From contig CM077666.1 of the NCBI GenBank assembly GCA_039707655.1, forward strand, positions 394,773,886 through 394,837,885: a DNA stretch of 64,000 bases, in the 5' to 3' direction. The notes under the pieces are model-generated. The model ran no database searches. It was not told the DNA's origin and saw only the letters and a program-made list of their open reading frames with translations. Numbering within the stretch: position 1 is the stretch's first letter; every line of letters starts with the position of its first letter. Origin of the DNA: Elymus sibiricus (Eukaryota; Streptophyta; Magnoliopsida; Poales; Poaceae). Of the stretch, positions 9,068 to 18,700 are shown piece by piece. The translations under genes and the position numbers were made by a program.

Positions 9068-11179
9068 ACCCCGAGCTCGCTCAGCCCCTCCCCAGATCAC
9101 TCCTATCCTCTCTACATGCCACCCCGGGCAGCCAAACGGCCGGGTGAGGCCATCTTCCTCCTCCCCGGCAAGGTTCGGCCACCGCCATCTCCGGTTAAAT
9201 CCGACTCAACCAGATCTCCCCCTCCTCCACTCTCGGCACCAGAAGATCCCTGGTGACCCTGCGAATCCATCCCGCCTCCCAATTCTGCTCGAGCTCGACC
9301 ATGGGCAAAAGCCCCAAATTGCCGCCGCCGGAGTTCTCCAGATGAGCTCGCCGCCGACGACCCCGTGCTCCCCGGCGACCACGACGAGTACCCAGAGGAC
9401 CGCCTTGGTCTCCTGAGCACACACATGGCGTCGGCTTCCCAAGAGATGCCGCCGTTCGCCGGCAATCGTCGCCGGCAGCCGCCTCCTCTGTTCTGCCGCA
9501 CGGGAGAGAAAGGGCGCGGTGACCAGGGTCAAACCTGACGGGCGGGGCCCACTGTCAAGGACCCAGCGCCCGCCGACCCGGCTGTAAGCGGAGACGGACT
9601 CTCCAGGAGCCGTCTTCGCGTGAAGGAAACGTACTTCCTGGAGTACGCCATCGACGTCATCAGCCCGCCCGCGCAGCCGACCGGCTGGGCTCGGCCCAAT
9701 AGCAACGGACAACTAAATCGGGCTCAGGCGCACCTCTGCCCTTGTCCTTTTTCATTTCCAGTAGACTTCAAATATTTCCACAGTGTCCATTTCAAATCCA
9801 AATCTGATGATTCAAATTTCCACATACTTATAAATTCATGCTCTATTATTACAGCTTTAGTGAACATTTTTGCTAAGCTTTATCCCCTCTGGATCTTTTT
9901 AATAGGCCATTTCCTTAATTATCTCAACTTAGAAAATTCCTAGGGTAATCATATGAACTCCAAATAAATTGATTCTTTTTCTGAAATTCCTTATATTTCA
10001 TCTAGTTTATTTTAGTATTTATTCCAAAAATTTCCAAGCAACTTTTTAGTACTGCTTTTGCTTTATGTGGTGATTGCAATATTTTTTTAAATAGGAAATG
10101 GAGGGAAGATTAAATTTTCAAACTTTTGGAGTGCACCCAATATTTCTGCATGATCAAGGCAAGCATTTTGAACTTGGGATATGGTGATTGCATTTGCATT
10201 GCATGGTTGCATCAGTAGGAATTGCACCGTATGTGTAGTTTATCGCAAGTGCATGCATACATGGTCATATTATATCTTGTGCATGACTTGCACTTCACTC
10301 AAGCATCTGACATGAGGAAAGGCTGTGAGCACAAGGAGCTCAGCTCCTGACTTGGACGTGCTGGTGAGCACGGTTCCGTTGTGACACGACGGTGTCACCG
10401 TGGCATGTGAGACATGCCAGACTTAATAATAACACCTCCTGAGTCGACCTAGATCGAGTCTTGTTCCGTCACACCTAGCTAAACACCGTGCTGCCACGAG
10501 TCTTCCCGCGAGGGAAGTACGGTTTAGTAAGTTGCTAACCCCTGTCTGTGTACACACCACATAGAGGGCCATGATGAGGGTTTCCAACGATCGTGGACTA
10601 AATCCCGTCATCAGGTCAGGGGGCATGGGTGTATCCGGCTGGTTTGCTGAGAGGGGGGCACCCCTTGGAATCCGCGCGTATGAATAGTGATCCCATGCAG
10701 GACGTTGTCTCCCCTTCTTAGAGTTTTTCTGGAACGATGCTTTGGGTGATTCCTGGCATCCGGAAAGTTAATCTGGTGTGTGCTGGTCAGGTGTGTTTTC
10801 AACCCAAAGACCGTAGTGGGAATTAGTCAGTGCCACGGTGTTGACTAAAGAAATCCCATGCACGTGGGTAAACTGTACACCCTCTGCAGAGTTATAACTA
10901 TTCGAATAGCCATGTCCGCGGTCAAGGACGTTAGCTGGGAAGGGTCAAGTGTCGGTCCGGTGTCGGTCTTCGGAGGAAAATAATTAATTTGAGCATCAGA
11001 TATTTTGCAGAATATTATTATCTCATCACTAGCACTGTCATGAATATTTTGTCATCAGGATTATGATGGTTGTGAATATTATTGTTACTATGCATATCAT
11101 TGTGGACTAACCCGTTTCTCTTATGTTATTTTTCCTGAGTGTCTCAGGGGCTGGCTAGACTACCCCGGACACCCAGTTT

Positions 11180-11500
11180 TATTTTCAAGACCTCTCGTGG
11201 CGTCCCTTGAGTTCTCGGATGGTCCTGTATCGTCCGATTCTCTTGTTGACACCCATTTGGCATTTCTTTTCAAGACCTCATCGTGGCATCCCTCGAGTTC
11301 ATAGGCGGTCCTGTCTCGCCTGACTCTCTTGTGGATACCCGTTTGGCATTTCTTTTCAAGACCGACCGTGGTGTCACTTTTAGACGCCCGACTGGCATTT
11401 CTTTTCAAGACCTCTCATGGCGTCGCTTGAGTTCATGGGCGGTCTGTCTCGCTCGATACTCTTTTAGACACCCGTTTGGCATTTCTTTTAACTTTCTTGG
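11180..11500. repeat. Minisatellite-like block in the J 5' LTR
   Basis: Degenerate units of about 45-85 bp each carry a version of GGCATTTCTTTTCAAGACC, CGTGGCGTCCCTCGAGTTC and GGCGGTCTGTCTCGC. Equivalent blocks are at about 17790-18110 in the 3' LTR and, inverted, at about 54130-54460 in the solo LTR I. Confidence 0.7.
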
Positions 11501-12081
11501 TTTATCACTAACAGTTGAATTTTTCTGCACATGCTAATATTTGCCATGCCATGTTTTAAATATCAGTCAGCATGAGCATATCATTTAATCCATCAGGGGC
11601 ATATGCATTCAGCACCATATTAATATTCATCATACCATGCTTTAATTTTGTTCAGCATTTGCATATAATTTGACCCATCATGATCATATGCATTCGGTAT
11701 ATCTTTCATTCATTATGTTTGCGAGTACATTCAAACGTATTCACAGGCTTGTCCCTGGCTATTTACTTGGCCAGGTCAGGATTCTACAACGAAGACCATG
11801 CGGAGCCTAGGATAGCAGCCACGCGGGATAGGAATTATCCGGGTCAGCTGTTCCTGTGGGAATGGAGCCCCATCGACGTTGGAGAACCATGAGTCGCTTC
11901 CGTCAACCTCACTAGAAATCATTGTTGTATCATTAGACCTTTATGGTCTTGTATCCAATTCATGTAATTGCTTGGTAATCTGTAACAAGGACGTGTCCAC
12001 CAGTAACAGTAATCCTGGGCTGGTGGCACGAGGGGTTAATTTCTAGGATATCATGTCCCGGAAATCCGGCCCTGACAGCCT

Positions 12082-12093
12082 TGGTATCAGAGC
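12082..12093 (+). promoter_or_regulatory. Primer binding site of element J (tRNA-iMet)
   Basis: TGGTATCAGAGC begins 5 bases after the 5' LTR end (12077). This is the classical complement of the 3' end of plant initiator methionine tRNA, used to start minus-strand DNA synthesis. Confidence 0.9.
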
Positions 12094-12330
12094 CAGGCTA
12101 ACCATTGGCTAATCCTATCTTAGCCTGGTCACTATCCCTAGGTTTCCACACCATCCAAATCTTTTCCTGTCCATAGCCAAGCCCATCTCATTCAATAAGC
12201 CTACACAGTAGCCAGCCGGCAACTTTTTGGCAGTCGGTGCCCAACCTATCAGTCCTGCCCATAGGCCGTGTGCCTGTGGCCGGCACCTGAGTTGTCCCAT
12301 CCACAAGCGTGCGATGGAAGGCTCTGCTGG

Positions 12331-12340
12331 CTTATAAAGG
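12331..12340 (+). promoter_or_regulatory. TATA-like box upstream of J ORF1
   Basis: CTTATAAAGG lies about 65 bp upstream of the ORF1 ATG, inside the element's interior. A similar box precedes ORF2 at the same distance. This suggests internal promoters, although no transcript evidence is available. Confidence 0.45.
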
Positions 12341-12400
12341 AAGCCTTGCCCAACTCAGCACATCACAGCCTCACTCTCAGTTCGATATCCAACCACTGAG

Positions 12401-13198
12401 ATGCCTGGCCCCATCGTTCACAACGAGACCACCGCAGTCAAGCTTGGTGACTTTGTGGTCATCCTCGCCAATCTCACCCATCGTGCTTTCGGCATCGAAG
12501 AGCTGCCTGAGTATGTTGTGTACCAGGAGCACACGAGTGATGCCATCCACCACTTCTGGGCCACGGTGCACATCTACGGGAGGGGCACCGCATCGGAACG
12601 CCCCTACCGGTTCACCGGGAGGACGACCTTTGACGAGCCCCAAGCCATCCAGCTTGCAGCCCGAGAGGCTGTTGTTCAACTCCGGCATCTGTCATCGAGA
12701 GTTAACATCCACCCCTTCTACTACTACCCTAGCCATGAAGGCTATGGTAGCCCGACCCAGGTTGCCAACGGAGACCATGAGTCGGATCCTGCCCTGGTGC
12801 ATCTGGTGCGCTACCTGAGAGCGCAAGAGGCACTATTCGATCAGGTCACCCTTGATCTGATTGCGACCCGCAGGACGCTCGCTCTCCTGACCCCGGTGAG
12901 AAGTGAAGCTGCACCCGCCACTGACACCCCGATAGTGCTGCTTGGGAGGCCTGTTGAACCCCCAAGTTCCGCCCCTGTTATCTTCCCGGGCAGTGCCTTC
13001 GCCTCCCCCGAGGAACTTCGTCGTCTCTTGGAGACCCACTCCAACGGGACGGTGACCTCGACACCCTGCGATGGGCACCACCGCTACCCCAGCCCAGTAG
13101 CTCCCCATCCGACCCCGGCCAACTCCGACACCGAAGCTCACGGAGAGGCCTCGACATCTACAAGACGCGCCCGGCTAGATGTAAATGAGGTGGACTGA
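12401..13198 (+). CDS. Element J ORF1, orf0-like accessory protein (265 aa)
   Basis: Intact frame starting MPGPIVHNETTAVKLGDF. The central region contains WATVHIYGRG (about residues 50-59), a run ending AAREAVVQLRHL (about 85-100), HPFYYYPS (about 105-112) and ESDPALVHLVRYLRAQEALF (about 127-146). The C-terminal third is Pro/Ser-rich and ends after NSDTEAHGEASTSTRR with an acidic tail. The same succession, including the Y-F-Y-P-S word, an ESD word and a terminal SDTE, is present in the broken ORF upstream of gag in Tekay-F (26573-27406) and, more distantly, in J ORF2. I know of no assigned function. Extra ORFs upstream of gag (called orf0) have been described in some grass Ty3/gypsy elements. 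No nucleic-acid-binding zinc knuckle or enzyme motif is visible. Confidence 0.7.
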   Translation: MPGPIVHNETTAVKLGDFVVILANLTHRAFGIEELPEYVVYQEHTSDAIHHFWATVHIYGRGTASERPYRFTGRTTFDEPQAIQLAAREAVVQLRHLSSRVNIHPFYYYPSHEGYGSPTQVANGDHESDPALVHLVRYLRAQEALFDQVTLDLIATRRTLALLTPVRSEAAPATDTPIVLLGRPVEPPSSAPVIFPGSAFASPEELRRLLETHSNGTVTSTPCDGHHRYPSPVAPHPTPANSDTEAHGEASTSTRRARLDVNEVD

Positions 13199-13498
13199 GT
13201 CCGCCAGTATTGATGAAGAGCCTTAATGGCCCTGTTACCCTGTATTTTCATAGTAGCGATTGTATGGCATAGTAAGTTTGTAAACCACTTGTGTGCCAAT
13301 GGTAGTAGGCGTGCCCTGTTGACGTGTGGTGACTGAGTAAATTCTGGAAGTAACTGCCGACCCCCCCTAACCGACACGCACAGTAATACGTCACATTCCT
13401 TGTTGGAATCGAGGCCTGAGTTTTTGACCAGACAGCCCGGCGCCGGAACCGGTGCGCAAGTCGTACTGGCGCCACTTCATATTTCCTCACCCAGGCAC

Positions 13499-13508
13499 TC
13501 TATAAGAG
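13499..13508 (+). promoter_or_regulatory. TATA-like box upstream of J ORF2
   Basis: TCTATAAGAG, about 70 bp before the ORF2 ATG, followed by a C-rich leader. It is the counterpart of the box at 12331. The stretch between the ORFs (13199-13498) has no other feature that I can support. Confidence 0.4.
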
Positions 13509-13569
13509 GCCATATCCGCAAACCACACCAGCCATCCTCATCTCGAGCACTGCTTTTTCCCCTTCATCC

Positions 13570-14349
13570 ATGAATCACCCCAGAGCTTACCTGAGAACCC
13601 CCGATGCAAGCCATGGTAGTTTTGTTAAGATATTGTGGGATTTTACCCGCAATACTCTTGGCTCCACCCACCCACCCCAGTACGAGTTGTTCAAATCGAG
13701 GATCACTCCTGGTCTCTCAAAATACTGGGCAGCTGTGCACATCCCACCAGCAGATTTAAATCAAGGCCCTCCATATGTTATCTTCATCGAAAGATCCATG
13801 CCAACCTCAGGCATGGCTATTGAGTCTGCTGCCTATGAAGCAATTACCCGTCTTCGATTCGTGGTACCCTGTGCCAGTGCAAGGGAATACTGCTATTTCC
13901 CGAGCCGCGCAGCTTTTGGAGCAGAAGATACGTTCCGCTGTGGACTTTATGAGAGTGATCCAGCTCTGGACTATCTCATTCAGTATGTGATGGCCCAGGA
14001 GCATTTCACCCAGCAATTACTGGAGTATCTCCACTATCTTGCTGTTCTAAATCCCCGGATCGCCATTGGCGGACCCCCTCTGCCAACCCAGGAGGGACGC
14101 GTTCTTCGTCTACTTCCTCCACTTCCTCCACTCCCTCCGGAAGAAGAAGAATGTGTTCCAGCACCCAGAACCCTTCCGCAAGACCTCGTAGATCTTACCT
14201 TCAAAGCGTACACAGTTATGAGCATGGTTGCTGCTGCATCCAGCACTTATTTTCATGACGTAATTTTTCCGATGTATTTTAGGGCGTATATTATAAGCAT
14301 TGCTATGTTTGCATTCTACATAATATTATTTGTCATGATATGCATTTAA
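13570..14349 (+). CDS. Element J ORF2, diverged paralogue of ORF1 (259 aa)
   Basis: Intact frame starting MNHPRAYLRTPDASHG. It shares the ORF1 plan: YWAAVHIPP (about residues 52-60), MAIESAAYEAITRLRF (about 82-97), EYCYFPSRAAFG (about 106-117), YESDPALDYLIQYVMAQEHF (about 126-145). A Pro-rich linker (LLPPLPPLPPEEEE) follows, then an unrelated C-terminus with a hydrophobic run (IISIAMFAFYIILFVMICI, last 19 residues) that looks like a membrane anchor. That tail could be real or could come from read-through into former non-coding sequence. Only 55 bp separate the stop from the 3' LTR. Function unknown. Confidence 0.65.
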   Translation: MNHPRAYLRTPDASHGSFVKILWDFTRNTLGSTHPPQYELFKSRITPGLSKYWAAVHIPPADLNQGPPYVIFIERSMPTSGMAIESAAYEAITRLRFVVPCASAREYCYFPSRAAFGAEDTFRCGLYESDPALDYLIQYVMAQEHFTQQLLEYLHYLAVLNPRIAIGGPPLPTQEGRVLRLLPPLPPLPPEEEECVPAPRTLPQDLVDLTFKAYTVMSMVAAASSTYFHDVIFPMYFRAYIISIAMFAFYIILFVMICI

Positions 14350-14389
14350 TTCTTCCGCCCTTAACAAATCTCGAGGACGAGATTTTCTT

Positions 14390-14404
14390 AAGGGGGGTAG
14401 AGTT
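14390..14404 (+). promoter_or_regulatory. Polypurine tract of element J
   Basis: AAGGGGGGTAGAGTT abuts the 3' LTR. The preceding CGAGGACGAGATTTTCTTA resembles the sequence before the polypurine tract of Tekay-F (GACGAGATTCATCCTAAGGG), which ties J to the Tekay-type lineage. Confidence 0.8.
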
Positions 14405-17400
14405 TGTAACACCCCAAAAAAATTAACCATAATTTTATTAAGTAAAATTTGGCCAGAAATAAAATTTTGAATTATTTCAGGTCTTTTATTAATTTTAGAA
14501 TATTTTCTGTTTGCTGTTTTCTAAAATTCTTCCCTCCATATAGAATTTTTTTGTGAAATATTGTGGGTTTTGGTAGTTGTCTTAAATCAACTCTATTATA
14601 TCTTAAATAATAGTAGGAATTATTTTGATAATAAAATTTCTTCCAAGATAATTATTTTAAAGGCATTTTTAGTATTTTAATTGCTTCTGTTACACTACAC
14701 CATTTTAAATAATTCCCTAAAAATTCCAAAAAAATTATGAGAGGTCATGTGATGCCTAGAGATCACTTTTATGCAAAAATCCAGCTTGGGTCTTTTGAAA
14801 ATTTTGAGTGAAACATCCTCTTTTACTTTCTGGTCCAAATCCAGCCTTGAACTACAACCTCAATTTTTATTGCTCCAAAAATTCTACAATTATTCCCACA
14901 TCTAGTCCTTCCTAAGAAAACCTTAAGTCCAGAAGATCAGCTCCATTGGACTCTTTTTAGTTCACCAAATAGAACCCCCAAGTTTCTGTCCAGAATTGTA
15001 TTTCTCCAAAACTTGCACTATCAAGTTTTTCTTTTTGCCAAACCAACTCCACTATAATCACTCTCATCCAAGGAGACACCAACCTGTCAATTCTCACTTC
15101 CAACAAAGTCTTCTAAATTACCCTAGCATTCTGTCAAACAGATGGTGGGCATGGCAGAAACCTTGCTCTATTCTAAACTGCATTAGGAACTTGCTTCTCC
15201 TGCCAAACCACCATGTCCAGTAACTCTATTACAGAGTGAACCATCATCATGTCAAATTCCAAATTCAAATAAATCCATTTGGCCGCAGTGGCATTTCGTC
15301 GAGCACTTGACGTGCATGCCAGAACGCGCGAATGCCGCGAGCCCTGCCACCCCGCTACTGCTCTCCCCTGGCTTGCCCCGCACGCTCTGCTGGCCGCCTG
15401 CACCAGCCACAGCCTCCCCCGCACCGGAGCACTCCCCCTGGTGCCGCCCTCCACTGGCCAGCGCCGCCACCGACATTCCACCCGTCGCTGTCACGGCGCC
15501 GCCCATAGCACGTGGCTCCAATCCGAGCCAGCCAGCATGCCTCGTCTTAACTGCAGTTGCCACCGACCTCCACTGACCTCGCTGACCCCGGCCACCGCCC
15601 CCAGTGACCTCCGCTGCGTAGTAAAGGCCGTCCACCACCATGACTTCTCCTGGAAGCCACGGGAGGGGTTTCCCCGTGCTATATAAGACCCCGAGCTCGC
15701 TCAGCCCCTCCCCAGATCACTCCTATCCTCTCTACATGCCACCCCGGGCAGCCAAACGGTCGGGAGAGGCCATCTTCCTCCTCCCCGGCAAGGTTCGGCC
15801 ACCGCCATCTCCGGTTAAATCCGACTCAACCAGAGCTCCCCCTCCTCCACTCTCGGCACCAGAAGATCCCTGGTGACCCTGCGAATCCATCCTGCCTCCC
15901 AATTCTGCTCGAGCTCGACCATGGGCAAAAGCCCCAAATCGCCACCGCCGGAGTTCTCCAGATGAGCTCACCGCTGACGACCCCGTGCTCCCCGGCGACC
16001 ACGACGAGTACCCAGGGGACCGCCTTGGTCTCCTGAGCACACACATGACGTCGGCTTCCCAAGAGATGCCGCCGTTCACCGGCAATCATCGCCGGCAGCC
16101 GCCTCCTCTGTTCTGCCATGCGGGAGAGAAAGGGCGCGGTGACCAGGGTCAAACCTGACGGGCGGGGCCCACTATCAGGGACCCAGCGCCCGCCGACCCG
16201 GCTGTAAGCGGAGACGGACTCACCAGGAGCCGTCTTCGTGCGAAGGAAACGTACTTCCTGGAGTACGCCATCGACGTCATCAGCCCGCCCGCGCAGCCGA
16301 CCGGCTGGGCTCGGCCCAATAGCGACGGACAACTAAATCGCGCTCAGGCGCACCTCTGCCCTTCTCCTTTTTCATTTCCAGTAGACTTCAATTATTTCCA
16401 CTGTGTCCATTTCAAATCCAAATCTGATGATTCAAATTTCCACATACTTATAAATTCATGCTCTATTATTACAGCTTTAGTGAACATTTTTACTAAGCTT
16501 TATCCCCTCTGGATCTTTTTAATAGGCCATTTCCTTAATTATCTCAACTTAGAAAATTCCTAGGATAATCATATGAACTCCAAATAAATTGATTCTTTTC
16601 TGAAATTCCTTATATTTCATCTAGTTTATTTTAGTATTTATTCCAAAATTTTCCAAGCAACTTTTTAGTACTGATTTTGCTTTATGTGGTGATTGCAATA
16701 TTTTTTTAAATAGGAAATGGAGGGAAGATTAAATTTTCAAACTTTTGGAGTGCTCCCAATATTTCTGCATGATCAAGGCAAGCATTTTGAACTTGGGATA
16801 TGGTGATTGCATTTGCATTGCATGGTTGCATCAGTAGGAATTGCACCGTATGTGTAGTTTATCGCAAGTGCATGCCTACATGGTCATATTATATCTTGTG
16901 CATGACTTGCACTTCACTCAAGCATCTGACATGAGGAAAGGCTATGAGCACAAGGAGCTCAGCTCCTGACTTGGACGTGCTGGTGAGCACGGTCCCGTTG
17001 TGACACGATGGTGTCACCGTGGCATGTGAGACATGCCAGACTTAATAATAACACCTCCTGAGTCGACCTAGATCGAGTCTTGTTCCGTCACACGTAGCTA
17101 AACACCGTGCTGCCACGAGTCTTCCCGCGAGGGAAGTACGGTTTAGTAAGTTGCTAACCCCTATCTGTGTACACACCACATAGAGGGCCATGATGAGGGT
17201 TTCCAACGATCGTGGACTAAATCCCGTCATCAGGTCAGGGGGCATGGGTGTATCTGGCTGGTTTGCCGAGAGGGGGCACCCCTTGGAATCTGCATGTATG
17301 AATAGTGATCCCATGCAGGACGTGGTCTCCCCGTCTTAGAGTTTTTCTGGAATGATGCTTTGGGTGATTCCTGGCATCCAGAAAGTTAATCTGGTGTGTG

Positions 17401-18695
17401 CTGGTCAGGTGTGTTTTCAACCCAAAGACCGTAGTGGGAATTAGTCAGTGCCACGGTGTTGACTAAAGAAATCCCATGCACGTGGGTAAAGAGTACACCC
17501 TCTGAAGAGTTATAACTATTCGAATAGCCGTGTCCGCGGTCAAGGACGTTAGCTGGGAAGGGTCAAGTGTCGGTCCGGTGTCGGTCTTCGGAGGAAAATT
17601 ATTAATTTGAGCATCAGATATTTTGCAGAATATTATTATCTCATCACTAGCACTGTCATGAATATTTTTTCATCAGGATTATGATGGTTGTGAATCTTAT
17701 TGTTACTATGCATATCATTGTGGAATAACCCGTTTCTCTTATGTTATTTTTCCTGAGTGTCTCAAGGGCTGGCTAGACTACCCCGGACACCCAGTTTTAT
17801 TTTCAAGACCTCTCGTGGCGTCCCTCGAGTTCTCGGATGGTACTGTCTCATCCGATTCTCTTGTGGACACCCGTTTGGCATTTCTTTTCAAGATCTCATC
17901 GTGGCGTCCCTCGAGTTCATAGGCGGTCCTATCTCGCCTGACTCTCTTGTGGATACCCGTTTGGCATTTCTTTTCAAGACCGACCGTGGTGTCACTTTTA
18001 GACGCCCGACTGGAATTTCTTTTCAAGACCTCTCGTGGCATCGCTTGAGTTTATGGGCGGTCTGTCTCGCTCGATACTCTTTTAGACACCCTTTTGGCAT
18101 TTCTTTTAACTTTCTTGGTTTATCACTAACAGTTGAATTTTTCTGCACATGCTAATATTTGCCATGCCATGTTTTAAATATCAGTCAGCATGAGCATATC
18201 ATTTAATCCATCAGGGGCATATGCATTCAGCGCCATATTAATATTCATCATACCATGCTTTAATTTTGTTCAGCATTTGCATATAATTTGACCCATCATG
18301 ATCATATGCATTCGGTATATCTTTCGTTCATTATGTTTGCGAGTACATTCAAACGTACTCACAGGCTTGTCCCTGGCTATTTACTTGGCCAGGTTAGGAT
18401 TCTACAACGAAGACCATGCGGAGCCTAGGATAGCAGCCACGCGGGATAGGAATTATCCGGGTCAGCTGTTCCTGTGGGAATGGAGCCCCATCGACGTTGG
18501 AGAACCACGAGTCGCTTCCGTCAACCTCATTAGAAATCATTGTTGTATCATTAGACCTTTATGGTCTTGTATCCAATTCATGTAATTGCTTGGTAATCTG
18601 TAACAAGGACGTGTCCACCAGTAACAGTAATCCTGGGCTGGTGGCACGAGGGGTTAATTTTTGGGATATCATGTCCCGGAAATCCGGCCCCGACA
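14405..18695 (+). mobile_element. 3' LTR of element J
   Basis: Nearly identical to 7785-12077 with scattered substitutions and 1-bp indels, so the insertion is relatively young in this stack. TATA box at about 15680-15687; minisatellite-like block at about 17790-18110. No genes. Confidence 0.9.
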
Positions 18696-18700
18696 GCAGG

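Larger units (their letters stand above)
7785..12077 (+). mobile_element. 5' LTR of element J
   Basis: A 4.3-kb LTR, nearly identical along its length to 14405-18695 and related to the solo LTR at 53546-58019. AT-rich U3 (7785-8650) leads into a GC-rich stretch (8680-9550) with a TATA box at 9060-9067. Further on there is a minisatellite-like block (about 11180-11500) and a unique 3' end. Several open frames in the GC-rich part appear on both strands and have no recognisable domain. I treat them as fortuitous. Confidence 0.9.
7785..18695 (+). mobile_element. Element J, non-autonomous LTR retrotransposon with giant LTRs and two accessory ORFs
   Basis: The LTRs (7785-12077, 4293 bp; 14405-18695, 4291 bp) start TGTAACACCCCAAAAAAATT and end CCTGACA or CCCGACA. 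The interior is only 2327 bp: primer site complementary to tRNA-iMet at 12082, two ORFs, and a polypurine tract next to the 3' LTR. The flanking 5-mers are GAAGG (7780-7784) and GCAGG (18696-18700). The intact Tekay-F LTR has GCAGG at this place, so the left copy has one substitution. There is no gag, protease, reverse transcriptase or integrase. Large LTRs with a short non-gag-pol interior recall LARD elements, which however usually lack intact ORFs. Confidence 0.88.

Noticed and set aside
8553..9712. Several GC-rich open frames in the J 5' LTR (also 15173-16332 in the 3' LTR)
   Set aside because: They lie around the LTR transcription start, exist on both strands, are rich in Pro/Ala/Arg as expected from GC-rich DNA, and show no domain.
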